NCBI RefSeq assembly: GCF_014529535.1
Contig: NW_023503372.1
Span: 5,188,988-5,252,987 of the forward strand
Origin: Bradysia coprophila
Lineage: Eukaryota; Arthropoda; Insecta; Diptera; Sciaridae
DNA: 64,000 nucleotides
Reading direction: 5' to 3'
Shown: in pieces, positions 38,301-50,838 of the stretch
Position numbering within the stretch: the first letter of the stretch is position 1
Layout of the letters: each line of letters starts with the position of its first letter
Made by a program: the position numbers and the translations under genes
The notes under the pieces: generated by a model
Told to the model about the DNA's origin: nothing
Databases searched by the model: none
The model's input: the letters and a program-made list of their open reading frames with translations, nothing else

Positions 38301-39017
38301 AGGGATTCTTCTGAAAAACAGTATACCGAAAACGGACGCATTTTCTATTACAATTTTCTATAAGTTCCCAGTAAGGTATTCGACCCCAGAACCCAAAACC
38401 ACTTTCAAAAAAATTCTTCGAAGCTTTTGTGGCTGGTAAGAGGTCATCAAAAACCGAAAACATGCTCTTTTCTTTCTCCAGTTACACGAGCCGTACAGTG
38501 TCGTGTGGGGTGTCGTTAGAAAGATAATTGCATGTACTTCCGGGGCAAATACGGTTTTATTGGGTTTAAAATTCATCCACACTGAGATATGTACAGTTGA
38601 AGTTTTCAACCGAAAAAAGACTGACAACTTACACTTTTCTTACAGAAATTTGTCGAGGTACACGAAACGTACATGGTCGTGTGGGATGTCATTAGAGAGG
38701 TAACTGCATGTACTTTCAGGGTAAATAGGGTATTATTGGGTCTTGTAAGCATCTTTGACGAATTATGAGAAGTTGAAATGTTTAAGTGCTTATATTGAAA
38801 CGCTGATGAAACCAAACTTCCGTAAGCTCAACTTTCCCTGAAAGTATATGCAATTGACACCCCACACGACCATGTACGTTTCGTGTAACTGGAGATATTT
38901 TTGTGAGAAAAGTGCAAGTGCTTCGAAGAATTTTTTTGAAAGTGGTTTTAGCTTCTGGCGTCGAATACCTTACTGGGCGTCCGATTTCGGTCTTCTGTTT
39001 TTCAGAAGAATCCCTCT
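38301..39017. mobile_element. P-family foldback element, diverged copy
   Basis: Starts AGGGATTCTTCTGAAAAACA and ends with its inverse (TGTTTTTCAGAAGAATCCCT). Both ends share GGACGC/GCGTCC and GGTATTCGACCCC-like inner sequence. Arms carry AAACCACTTTCAAAAAAATT and its inverse. Compared with 16229 it is older: arms differ in many places and the middle is partly rearranged. It ends about 200 bp from the stop codon of the acyltransferase gene. Open frames on both strands are by-products of the palindrome. Confidence 0.8.
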
Positions 39018-39214
39018 ATGTCTATGCAAAAAATACTCTGCGTATTGGAAAGGTCGTGAATTCGCAAAAAATATTTATTCGAGTTCTTCTCAACCGTTTT
39101 CATTTTTGGACTACCAAAATGTCGAGTGTGTTATGAAGATAGCTTTTTGGTGCATACTTATCAAACAAAAGAAGATAAAAATTCAAAGTTTAGCGCCACA
39201 CAAAAGATGATTTT

Positions 39215-41317
39215 TTACTTGATCAAGTATTTTATTATTAAATTAGACGGTGCTTCAATCACAAGGTATAAAATCGATGCCAGCAGTGTTGCTATAACAA
39301 AGTCTCCAAATAAAATGTGCATTAACCACGTTGCATTCAAATGCATACAATCTTCACTATTGACGTTACTCATTATGATGTATGTGGTGTGAATAAGATA
39401 GATGCTCAAACTGATTTTCGCTATCGGCTGCCACAGTGGTTGTGACAGAAACCAATTGACAATTCCACCCGATTTCAAGTAATGACAAACATAAATGATC
39501 CAACTCACCAATCCAACGAAGGCAATTCTATGGACGGATGAAAAAAACGCCTCAGCGAAACGCTGGTTACGATAAGTTTCCCGAATAATTTGAATTCCAA
39601 TGAAGATCGAAAAAGATGCCAACCATCCAATTAACTGGTATCTCTGAGAGACAATTTTAAAATAGGAATGGGTTTTGTGTCTTTCATACCATCATTTAGT
39701 GTTCAATGTTCACCTTTCTCATGAAATGTTTGACATCAAGATCATTCATTTTGTAACCCAATCCGATTCCAATTAAATATTGGGCAATACGGAAATGAGT
39801 TTGTCCATATATTTCTCTGGACGGAATGGTGTCGCTGGAATTTATTGAAAATTTATTCTATGTTCTATAGCAAACGGAAACACTTACTTGTAACGCGCGA
39901 AAAATATGCCGAGTTGAGTCGAACAGATTATGGCCACAAAGAGCCAGAATGCTTTGTATTTGTACTTCCACAGAATGAATATAAACAGTGGACTTATCAC
40001 AATTAGCTGAAAGTCGGTACTCAAGTACCATGTTATCTCCAAGCACTGCAATTCAATGAAAAGTCAGACACTTTGTGACAGGTAGAGAAAAAAAAATCAT
40101 GAATAGAATATTCACAGGGTAACGAAACCTCGAACTAGAGAAATCACAAATACTGCCTTCCAATAGATAAAACAAAAACTCTTACATTGTCTCTAACATT
40201 CACGTAATTTTGCACCAGCAATAAGCAGGCCCACCACCACCTCTTGCAACTTCCGGCTTCATTTTCAAGATGAGCGACTGTTGGGCCATCCACCATTAAA
40301 AGGGGGAAAGAGCTTACGGTAAAAAGAACCAAAACTGCCACAGTTGGAACATAGCGCACATAACGGCCTACGTATACCTTTAGTAAATTTAGCGTTTTCC
40401 TAAAAATAGAAAATATTTACACAACGACCCCCATCGCATAACATAGAATTTTCATAGCTTAAGCGCTTAGACTAAGTAGATGTAGACTGGCCTTTAATAT
40501 AACCATTTTATTTTACTATGGAGGGAAAATGGACTTTCCGTCCGTAGGTAAAAGTCTTTCTCTCCTTCGTAAAGGAAAACGTCATAATACACTCGGGAAA
40601 TGATTTCATATTTCGTATCACAATGAGTAAAAGTGACCGAAGGCTTTATCCTAGTCTATATCTAACGTCTACGTACTGCCAGTCTATATCTAGCGTGTAC
40701 ATACTACCAGTCTATATCTATTTAGTCTAAGCTTACGCCTCAAACGATCTGATGCACGCCTGAGTGAAGAGTATGCCTGACATCAGAAAAAATGTGTCGA
40801 CTGCGTATTGATTGGTCCTTAAAACTGTAATGATAAATTTCGCGAATACGCTATCAACATGCGATGGTTGCTGCAACATCTTCTCGAGCTCATTTATTCT
40901 ATGACCGGCTATAATCCAGAACGCTGATAACGCTCGTATGCCATGAAAACATTCAATTGTCTTTGAACTATGTAATTCCAATTTTAACATGTCCCTGCCA
41001 TTGGTATACAGTGAAAACGATTGGAATATTTTGTTCGGAACGTCTGAAATTTAATGTTAAGCGTGGCTTAATTGTATCAAACCACTATTGTAATGTGATG
41101 GTTTAAGTGATGTTTTTCGCAGATAGAATGAATTCGTGTAGAGGCTCACATGGTTTCTTCCTCATTGTCACATCGTAAATTGTAGAAGAAATTATTAAAA
41201 TCAGCAGCAAAGAAAACACGACACTAAATAATCAACATGATTAACAAAAAAATATAAAGTTAGAATAACTGTTGCAAAGTATACGTACTTTGCAATGAAG
41301 TCAACTGCCACTAACAT
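39215..41317 (-). CDS. NRF-6-like acyltransferase-3 family membrane protein, 7 exons
   Basis: Exons, 5' to 3': 41317-41289, 41223-41150, 41043-40737, 40399-40186, 40045-39888, 39834-39714, 39634-39215; all GT-AG with agreeing phases, 440 residues. This is the acyltransferase-3 domain of the 'nose resistant to fluoxetine' family: multipass membrane proteins thought to move acyl groups or lipids. Visible marks are a first membrane segment (about 11-28), SFSLYTNG (43-50), the family's R-x10-H motif (GIR71...GH82), AVDTFFLMSG (115-124), then TWYLSTDFQLIVISPLFI, FRIAQYLIGIGLGY and a C-terminal SLSIYLIHTTYI segment. Introns are 53-329 bp. The first ATG has a good context and an in-frame stop 15 bases upstream. 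Full-length relatives (typically 600-800 residues) have a signal peptide and luminal NRF domain, missing here. Either this is a short member or upstream exons were lost or missed. Confidence 0.85.
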
Positions 41318-41819
41318 TTTCTTTCGTTCGTCTTAAATTTTCAAGTGAGAAACTTTGTGCTGCTAAAATAAACGTTAAAGTAACTACCCGACTTACTGAA
41401 CTAACTAAACATATTTTCTTAGATTTGCAATTACATTTGCTTGTATGATTGATTTTATAAGTGACTACTTATATCTAATGTTCGCTTATCTCCGGTATCG
41501 TCTTATGGTATGAAGTATGTTAATTATCAATTCATTGTATAGCTGTTAAAAATAGATACCGCCGAGATTACAATAATTTTATTGTTAACATGCTCAATGC
41601 TCACACAAATAAAAATGCAACAGACACTGTTTGTCGTCCACTCGACACTTGAACTTCAACCAGTGTTATATACGTAAATCAAAATTGGGTTTCCCTTGGG
41701 TTTCGTACGTTCGTCGATGGCATAGGAGAAGAGCATAGTGTCTGGAGTAAGTAATTTTAAAAAAATTTTGCTTCGAAAAGAATTCCTTCAAGCATTTATG
41801 TTCGTTTTTAAGGTTCTTC

Positions 41820-42400
41820 ATGTCAGGTGTTAGTTCCTAATCACTCCACATGGGTGTACCATCTTCTTAGCTCTAGAACTATAGGAATTCAAGTGAATTT
41901 CAAGGCTTTTTGCACTTTCTTTTGTACTTTCTGGATTGTTTGGGTGTTGAAAGGTTGGTTCCTACAATTCCATCACTCCACATGGGTCCACCATCTTCCG
42001 ATGTCAGAAGTGATGGATTTTGATGGAACTGTGAGCTTTTGTTGCATTTGCTTTAGGACTTTCGAATTGGATAAGTGATTGTAGGTTGATTTTTGAAAAA
42101 CGTTCAGTGCTTCTGAATTCACAAACTTCCCAGAGCAAGAAGTGACGGATTTTCAAGATTTCTTCAGTTTTCTTTGTTAACCTGGTATTTTGGAATTATT
42201 GAGGCAGTGGCATGTTGGTTAATCAAAATTTGACAGTGTTTCGGATTCCACTATCTTTTCAGCTTTAGGAAGTCATGTAAATTTCAAGGTTTTTGGTGAT
42301 TGCTTCTGGACATTTAGCATTTTTAATGTGTTTAAAATGGGTTCTAGATTTTGAGATTCAGATAGATTTCTCTAGCACTTTCAAACTTCAATCATCACAA
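41820..42400. repeat. ~128 bp-period degenerate tandem repeat
   Basis: A start motif like AGGTTGGTTCCTA recurs near 41825, 41952, 42083, 42212 and 42337, giving spacings of 125-131. Each unit then has a C-rich stretch (CACTCCACATGGG), a GGATTTTnnTGG-like block and a TTTnGGACTTTC-like block. The 109 bp repeat at 15625 starts with the same motif. Confidence 0.65.
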
Positions 42401-44704
42401 TCGCAAAACGATTTCCTATATTAAAACGTGGTAATATTGTTTGCCTGTAGCATACAATGTATACTGTATAGGAGGTCCTCTAAATTAGTTCAATATAATA
42501 TCATAACACCTAGCATTAACACTGGTAAGGAAGACGTCAAAAAGTCTCCACGTTATGGTAAATGTATGAGTGTATGATGTACGCTTGTATGTGTTGTGTG
42601 TTTTAACTCACACTAAGAATCCTTGCCTCTTGTCGTAACGAGAGAAGTCCAAAATCGCCTCCAAATATTTCCATAGTGCTATGTCGAATGACTTCTCTAT
42701 TGCACTTTGAGTACACAAAGAAGGATCTTACGATCACAATTTACTCTGACACCTACGAATTGTATAACGAAGAGAATGCGACATATTTTGCAAGGTTATA
42801 CTTGAAGTACTAGAGCAGAATAAATTCAATTAATTAATTAATTTGTTCGATGATATTGTTCTATGGTAGATTGCAAATGTCACTTATGTTCTACTATCAC
42901 AATTTGCAGCAGTTAGATCATCGACTCTTACTGGTACTCCATTGAAGAAAATATCGTCATTACCATTTATACCTTTACAAACTGTTTTATAATTTCATTG
43001 AAGATAATGTTTTCTAGGTCGAAAAAGCTCAATGATTCCGTTTATGAGCCTTTGCCAATGAGTCTACTAAGTCTTTTATTTAGTGCATTCTAACATTTAA
43101 AGCTTGGCCAAGTTGTTTTTATGTTATCGACAACGACGTGAGTAAGCGGTATGTGCTTTAGCTAGTGTGCACATACATTTATGGCGAAATGGTGGTTTTA
43201 ACTAATGAAGTAAAAGGTTTTGTATCGAATACAAAATTAAACGAAAGAAATAACCAATTTAATCAATCGCCGTTCGTAAAAAAGAACAATTTTCCGGAAT
43301 TTGCGTGAGCCGAAAATGATCTGAGCAAATTCTAGGATAAGTTCTGTCAGTATTCGTAATCTGTAGTTACAAGCGGAAATCGAAAGAAATTTAAGATTTG
43401 ATTATGAAAATAAGTGTAACCATCATGAGACGTACGATTTGATCCGGTAAATAGAAAGACAGCTATTTGCAAAATGAAATGGAAAGGAAAAATCAATTGT
43501 TTGCTTCGTTGCCAGCAAGAATTTCCATAGAAAATTGTGGAAAATTAATCCTGTAAAAAATGGTGTATGTTCCATGACTGCATTTAAAATCAATAAGGAA
43601 ACTACCGACCTAAACAGTTTATACAATAAAGCTGTCATTCACACAACCTACCCAAACACCCAGTTAATGCTCTTCTTTGACTACAAAGTTTATAACATGC
43701 AAAACTGAAGTTAAGTATACATTTTGTATGCATTATATTCCAGAAAGACAATACCGCATGACACTGTGTAGTCTTCGTTTTTTTATGGTAAATACACAAA
43801 AATTATTCCATTTCTCCAACGAATGGAATAGTGGTTTCTTGTAAAGTCTTGTAACATGTCAGACGAAAATACACTGTCACGCTTTTCCAATGGAGAAGAA
43901 TTTGACGAAGTTGGATTTGGTGATTTCGAAATTTAAAAAATTGTGTACTAAAAATAGTTCTTTCCGTTGGGAAACCAGTTGGTATGGCCTTGAGGGTATT
44001 AAATTTCGATAAGCTATACAAACTTAATGGGTACCAAGTGGTACCTTTTGCTCGAATGTTGGCATAAAGATACTAATTGGTATCCGTTACAATTTGTCAA
44101 AATTGGTATTTGAGTTGATTTCTGTAATGCTTGATTTCCCCCTACGCCGCTTTGCCTCCGTTTAGCTAAACCACGATTCTTTTTTATTGTTTACATTGTA
44201 AAAGGCGTATGTGGAAATCAAGCATAAGGACCTAAGGGTTACGTCTTTCCGATGGATGTCCGAACGGCTCATTCTTCAAATTACAAACAGTCTTTCCGGA
44301 AATGTTGTAGAGGCAGAGTAAAAGAGTTAAGGAAACGAAAATTTTGTGGATGTTCCAATCAGAATGTTTACGTTTGATACGAAATTACATTCTATCCTTC
44401 GGACCATTTTAACAAAGGAATAACGGATTTTAAAATCGGAAGAATTTGACACACTTTCATAAAATCATTAATAAAATTGTTGTATTGCTTGGTCAGTAAT
44501 TCAACATTGACAAAGTGTTGTATTGCTTTGACTTGACCAAAATTGTTGAAAAATTTCTTTTATTCAACGAAGGGCGAACGAAACGTGTTACCGTTTACGA
44601 TTCGTGACGAAACGTTTTACCGTTTACAATCATAATGCGGACGAACAACAGGACAAAACAATGCTGATTTCGGCGTATCACGCCATCATCAGTGCACCTA
44701 TGTC

Positions 44705-44796
44705 TTAATGTTTTGCACGAAGACAATGGTGCAAAACATTAAGGTGAAATGATCGGTTTTAATGTTTTGCCCCATTGTCTTCGTGCAAAACATTAA
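44705..44796. repeat. Nested palindrome: two inverted 38 bp palindromes
   Basis: 44705-44742 is itself palindromic at its ends (TTAATGTTTTGCAC...GTGCAAAACATTAA). 44759-44796 is the reverse complement of the whole 38 bp unit with one mismatch. Only 16 bp separate the two. Confidence 0.8.
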
Positions 44797-45320
44797 AAGA
44801 AATCGATATATTTAATCGATACCATTAAAAGATGATACCAGAAAGTAATTTGTCTTGCGATGACTATGTGCATATCAGCACGACACAAACTGAAGTGAGC
44901 AATCGCTTCAATTGTACGAGCATTCATAAATTCATAAAATCATTGAATCTATTACCTCGCTCGTTTCAAATATTATCTAGGGTTGTAAACATTTTTCGCT
45001 TCAACAATTTTAACATGCGCCTCACAATATTAAGGTAACACTTGTGGCTGATGTAGATGTTATCCTGAAAAGAATTGGTATAAAAACATAAATCAAGAAT
45101 CAAAAGAAAAGCGATAGTCTACCTCATCTGTAAATATTTTTTATAAAAAATATTCGTTAACAAAATCAATCACAAAAAACTTGACAAGGTTTAAAAATTA
45201 CATCTGCCTGACGGTCTGACTCATAAAGTATGCGAAAATAAAACATTCTATCCGGAACCGATCACAAAAAACGTCTAGATATGAATATCGTTTCTGAACG
45301 ACGAGACTTTATCTTCACGG

Positions 45321-45539
45321 TTAAATCGCTTTAAAAAAATCATTTATTGCATACCAACCGAAACGACGCTCACTTACATATTCCACTTTATTTTCGTAAA
45401 TCAACACATATGTCGTGTCGTAGCTATTTTCGTGAAGACACTCTCCGAAAATATGAAAATAGTCCGATAAGTTTTCACGCGCTACAATTGGCTCAACCAT
45501 CGCCGTGGTTATTACCTCACGGGTGTACCACTTTACCAT
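45321..45539 (-). CDS. Possible exon of unknown protein
   Basis: A 72-codon minus-strand frame with more protein-like composition than its surroundings. It contains EPIVARENLSDYFHIFGECL and then TTYVLIYENKVEYV. After KVEY comes a full-consensus donor (GTAAGTGAG), so a spliced exon could end near 45374. I recognise no domain. There is a faint likeness to the G-x-F-x-E-C-L part of NRF luminal domains, which would make it a lost or distal exon of the acyltransferase gene 4 kb downstream. That is speculation. Confidence 0.2.
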   Translation of the reverse strand: MVKWYTREVITTAMVEPIVARENLSDYFHIFGECLHENSYDTTYVLIYENKVEYVSERRFGWYAINDFFKAI

Positions 45540-46302
45540 AAAAATTGTCGTAAAATACCATCGATGTTAGGCAATTGCCGAAGACAATTAAAAGTTACTA
45601 TAACAGAAAATCGTTGTTGCCGAAAACATTCAGAAAATTAAAAAACGATTCGATGTTTTTGAACGACATTCAACAGGGCTGGTACAAAAATCAAAAATGT
45701 TCTAAGGCAGCGACAATAAAAATTGTTCTAAGTTACACCCCTGTGTTATACCTCAAATGTTAAATCATTCCTTGGATACGATTTGCTTACACTTATGCGA
45801 TGTGCGGCATAATAAAATTAATGACGACGTCTTATGTGCGTCGTTGTCGTCGTCGTTTTAAAATAACGTGCTCAATGTAAACAAATGAAAATTTTTACCA
45901 TTGAAAGAATCGAAGAGACGCATTTATACGGTACACAATGCTGTAGTAACTTCTCGTTTCATTGCTTAAAAATTATTAAAAGTCTTGTTTTTGAACCGAT
46001 TATAAAAATAGATCTGTGAGACACTGTTACAAAAAGAGCTTTGTTTATATTTCAATTTGGTTAAATCAAATGATCAGCGTAAATCCATCGATCTATCAAC
46101 ACATGATTACAACAAACATTTGCTGCTCCTACCCTCATTGGTTTATTCTTTTTGTTCCACACTTTCATATTTTGTTACTTATAGATCATCTTCAGATTAC
46201 GGATTACAGATTACTTTCAGACATAACCTCACTTAAGATTAAGTTTCGTTAAATGTTTCGTTCTTTCTTTCATTCCTATGAATTTTTTTATCGATCGATA
46301 AA

Positions 46303-46463
46303 CAAAGCACTTCAAGCAAAAGTGCTATAAATGACAGCTGTCAAATAGAATATTACTTTGTATGAAAAAAGTGTCCAAATTTTTTACAGTGCCAAAATTT
46401 ATTCGATACACTGTCCAGTTTCAGTACCCTATTTAGAATACCACTCATGCTTGAAGTGCGTTG
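46303..46463. mobile_element. Q-family MITE copy with extra internal sequence
   Basis: Ends CAAAGCACTTCAAGCAAAAG and TGCTTGAAGTGCGTTG. The interior matches the 52670 copy in reverse (GACAGCTGTCAAATAGAATA, TTTTTTACAGTG). About 28 extra bases include GATACACTGTCCAGTTTCA, whose inverse occurs just outside at 46504, hinting at a second, overlapping element. Confidence 0.65.
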
Positions 46464-48935
46464 GTCGATGGCATTCATACGTACTTGTAGATTATCTACA
46501 CACATGAAACGGACAGTGTATCTTGTCATTTCTCGTCACTGAACATTCAAGTAGACCTTCATTGACGAAATGTTTTACAGTGTCGCTGGTAAGTTGAGAG
46601 ACACACCTAGTGCCATCTATTATGAAATAGGAGCAAAACTAGTATGAATCGAATGTCCTTTAATAGCCGGTAGCCCGTGCGAAATCTGTTATCGGTTTCA
46701 ATCTGTCTACGGTTGAGATTTAACCTCTCACACTGGGAACTCAAATTAGTGTAGGGAAGCACACTACGCTATTGAGATGTTTACCTTAGACATACTAAAT
46801 TTTTACTGTTTTAACTCTGTTGTGCCTAAGACATGTATCATTCTTTTCTTTCGAAAGCTGGGATTATAGATCAATATAATTATCGAATCTTTTACTTCAT
46901 TTGATCAACGAATTACTAGTAGATTGATACAAAATCTCTTGTCTCATCAGTATGAACACATACACTTTGCTTCTTTTGCTTTTCTTTTACTTCTTTTGTT
47001 AAAAGTATTTTTAGAGATGTATGGAAAGTCTATGACTTCATTGTCTTAACGAGGAATTTGTTACATAAGGTCGAGCAGGGAAGTTCATTTTTTTCTCTTG
47101 TTACTGTTGATAACAGATGAGATTGATAAGATATTAGTGGACGCGTTACAAATTTTTGTATTTCTGAACCTCAGATTCATTTAAAATTGTCCGTTTTCCC
47201 TCTAGCAACATTTTTCATATTCTCTGTCTCCTCATATTTCACCTTCAAATAATCAACGAAAAGAAAATGTCTGCTGTAAATTCCTTAGTAGTAAATGAGA
47301 TTTGTACAGATGCAGTACATGCCATAAAGAATAATTGGACTTTATAATTGCGAGCATTAGAGTGTATACAATTTTCACACTCATTCATCAGGAATTCGGT
47401 AGATTTTGTTTATTTGATCAGTTGGAGAGAGAGAAACAAAAAAAGATGAAAATTATTTTCGAACATTACGAAATGAAGACGAAATTTGCGAAAATAAATA
47501 TAAAACGAAACTGAAACTGATAAGGTTGGTGGTGAGTAGTGTATTCATAAATTTATAATCCGAAATTCCTAATCGTTTGTGCCTGTGTAGTTTAAATAGA
47601 CTGACTATAAGCCGATGTCTATTTCCGTTTATATTTTTAAAAATTTACACTGTTAGCAAATCTCGTGTACCGATTTTCCATCTCGCTTCATCTTCAATTG
47701 TTGGATGTGTATTATGGTGACGCAACGACGAAATGTACAACAACATTTTTCAGTCATTTTCATTAAATTTTCGACTCAGTTTGCTTTAAAGTTGGTGAGA
47801 GGTTGGAACACTCTCGCATGTAAAAATAACATTTAAAAACGAAAATTCTTCAAACAAAAAGAAAACAACGGAAAAAAAGAAGAAATTAAAACAGTCAGCA
47901 GGAAAAGAAAAGTTTATTTGATTGTGAGGGAGTCGTTAGTGGTACATGTTCGAAAATACACTTTTTTAATGCTCTGATTCGTATATATGTGTGTCGTAAC
48001 GTTGAATGTGATTCAAGCGATAATTTCATTTAAATTTTCGAATTCTTGATCATTAAAAATAAAACAGCCAAGTCAGACAATTTTCTATATTTAGGATGAG
48101 ATTTTTCGTTTACAATCACATGGTCAATATCACACCGAGAGTGGCATGAGAGTAAAACAAAAGAAACAAATTTAGTGACAATTCAACCTGTGCTTTATAA
48201 TATTGAAGAGATCCGTTGAGATGCGCATTTTCCATTATAGTGGTAGCTATTCAATTGTGTGCTTTGTTTATTTTCGTGAACGGAGAATCGTTACATCAAA
48301 CTAAAAGTGGATTTTTTTTGGCGCCGGTGATATAAAAGACCTTGAACTCTGATCTTTATAAATATAAATCATTTTTTTCTGAACGGTGATGTACCAGAAA
48401 AAAAATCGTTTCAGTCTACGATATTCATAGTTGTTGATCGTTAAAAATACACTCAAGACTTTTGAGTTAAATACAAAAATTTTCCGCTGCTAAAAATTCG
48501 AAGAAAATAACTTCGAAATCAAAGAATTTGTTAGTGAAAATAATCTTTTAAAAACGGCAAGTCATCTGTTACCGACAACAACGAAACAAATAATCGACAA
48601 TCTTTGTCTTGTGTTTTCTTATTATCGAAAAATGTGTGTTAGCCAAATGTAGTATGGAGGAATAATTTTGAAAGATGCCTCAACGAAATTGGAATTTTTC
48701 TATCCTACCCTACGATGCATAAAAAAACTTAGTGCAAGAGCTGCAAGAATTAAAGAGAGTAAAAGTATGAAATACTCTCACAACATCGTACATCTTTTTG
48801 CACTCAGATGACCTATTTTTTGGTAAAAGATTTTTTCACGTTTTCCCGCATTTTTTTCAATTTTTCTGAAAATGTTTTTGGGAAAATCAAGGAAAATTCA
48901 AGAAAATATGGGAAAATGCTTTCCCAAAAATAGTA

Positions 48936-49365
48936 CCTGGGTTTTATACAAATGTCTAAGACGCTAGAGCGGACGGATATGGGTGACAATGGGGACATTG
49001 GAAAGCTGACGACGTATGGGATACATATGACACAATCGGAAATTTTGATAAAATTGACATCAACTTTCCAATGCCCTTTCTAGTATAAAATAATAGTCTT
49101 AGTTCAAAATTCGAAGTCTTATGGTTTCAAATGTATTTCCTTTTGAGATGTGCGACTATGTTTTTCGATTTTTGAGATTTTCCTTTCCACCCGGGATCTT
49201 GTCCCGTAGGAGTTAGTACAAAAAATCCATATTTCCGATTTTTTAAGGCACACACTGGCGACCTGAAAGCTTGCGAAATCTTTGAAGTCGGTTTTGAGGT
49301 CTTGGGACCGAGTCCTATCTAAGAATACAAAAGACATACCTGTGCCCCTATCAAAAGAATCACTC
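48936..49365. repeat. Possible degenerate P-family relative
   Basis: The right end (GGTTTTGAGGTCTTGGGACC ... CAAAAGAATCACTC) resembles the right arm end of P elements, and AGTCGGTTTT is placed as in them. Left-arm likeness is weak, so the boundaries are guesses. Confidence 0.3.
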
Positions 49366-50490
49366 AAGAGATTTTGTATCAATCTCACTATACTTCAACA
49401 AAATGAAGTAACAGATTGAGTGATTATATCGTGATACGCCTTCCGTTTTTAAAATGTAGGTTCGTGTTCGTAAATTAATTTCTGCAAAAAAACACTTTGT
49501 GCATTGACATCTCTTCCAGTGAACTCTTTTAAATTGGATTAAGAAGCTTTAAACTTAAAATATTCATCTAACGTGTTTCCTTCAAAGGCGTTTAACCATC
49601 TCAATTCTGTTCAATATACTGGCAATATTCTCTCAATCTTTAAACCACACACAAAGCCATCATTGTGGATGATTGCACATTTTATAGCATAAATTGATGT
49701 CCGATATTACTATACACTGCGGGGATTAGTAAAAAGCAGTAAATCCTACTTCGGTAATGTTTTCGTCGCAAACATTGTTTTAAAGTTTTACTTTGATCTC
49801 CTCGTAAACACCACACTGACACACTTATTTCAACAAAAAACCGGTGTGGATTAAATAAGAAAAATTTGTCTTGCTCAATAAAAGGACGTTGTATAATACA
49901 GTCGAGCGTACAGTTTCGACGTTTTATTTTGTTTACTTAAAGTTTGTGTACGGGAAGTGTTTCGTTATTGACTGATAACCGGAATTAGTGCACCATTTCT
50001 GTAAACGTTCATCTGTAGAATGTTGTGGTATTCGTTGATGAGATTCGGGAATTACGTGAAGATACATACATTTTCTATAAATATTAGGTCACAGTAGCCA
50101 GTGTTCATTGTTTACTTTTGTCGCTGTTGCCGTTAACAGATGAATTAGCTGAAATGTCTTGTGACCAGTGACCACTGTTGTATCTTTTTTGCAAGCCTCT
50201 TTCGTGCTTAGTTTAAGTTCTCGTAACATTGTAACATTTTAAGACGTCTTTTCATTCAGGCGAAGTTCTACCAAAATTACATACAATACTACACTGGGTA
50301 CATATGGGTTGCCACCTGCTAAGTATATAATTGATATTTTTGGCAATATCACAATATGCTATCGTTGGCTAGGACGTTGTATACTATTTAATGTTATGCA
50401 ATTCTGTGACGGAACTGAACCGTTTCTTGCCTGTTTGTGATATCGTTAATTGGAAGATTATTACACATTGTCGGTTATTGCGACTTGTCA

Positions 50491-50623
50491 ACTTTAGGCA
50501 CACCGGAGTCGAGTAATACCTCCAAATAAATTTCTAAAAATCAAAAATTTGACTTTTGATTTTTAGAAATTTATTTGGAGGTATTACTCGACTCCCTTAG
50601 CACTTTCCGGCGTGCCTAAAGTG
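50491..50623. repeat. Hairpin with perfect 41 bp arms
   Basis: 50506-50546 (GAGTCGAGTAATACCTCC...) and 50554-50594 are exact reverse complements around a 7 bp loop. Outside them ACTTTAGGCACACCGG (50491) pairs with CCGGCGTGCCTAAAGT (to 50623), with 13 unpaired bases on the right. Likely a compact foldback transposon. A transcript would fold like a long miRNA-type hairpin. Confidence 0.85.
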
Positions 50624-50689
50624 CCGGCTCGAGCATTATCCCCTACTTGTATATGTACGCAGGCCTTAAGTGCACTCTCAATAGGGATC

Positions 50690-50838
50690 CTAGTCTTATC
50701 TTCATACGTGTGCATGTTAAGTGAATCATAAGGAAAATGTAACATAATGCAATGACATTTTTCTTATGGTTTGCTTAACAATGATAAGTTAACATGCACA
50801 CGTATGTTAACCATATCCATGCATAAAGCTAAGACTAG
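50690..50838. mobile_element. MITE with CTAGTCTTA ends
   Basis: The ends CTAGTCTTA and TAAGACTAG bound two longer paired stretches: ATACGTGTGCATGTTAA with TTAACATGCACACGTAT, and CATAAGGAAAATGT with ACATTTTTCTTATG. Confidence 0.7.

Noticed and set aside
38266..39210. Several 65-120 codon frames on both strands
   Set aside because: All fall in the P-family foldback and arise from its palindromic sequence.
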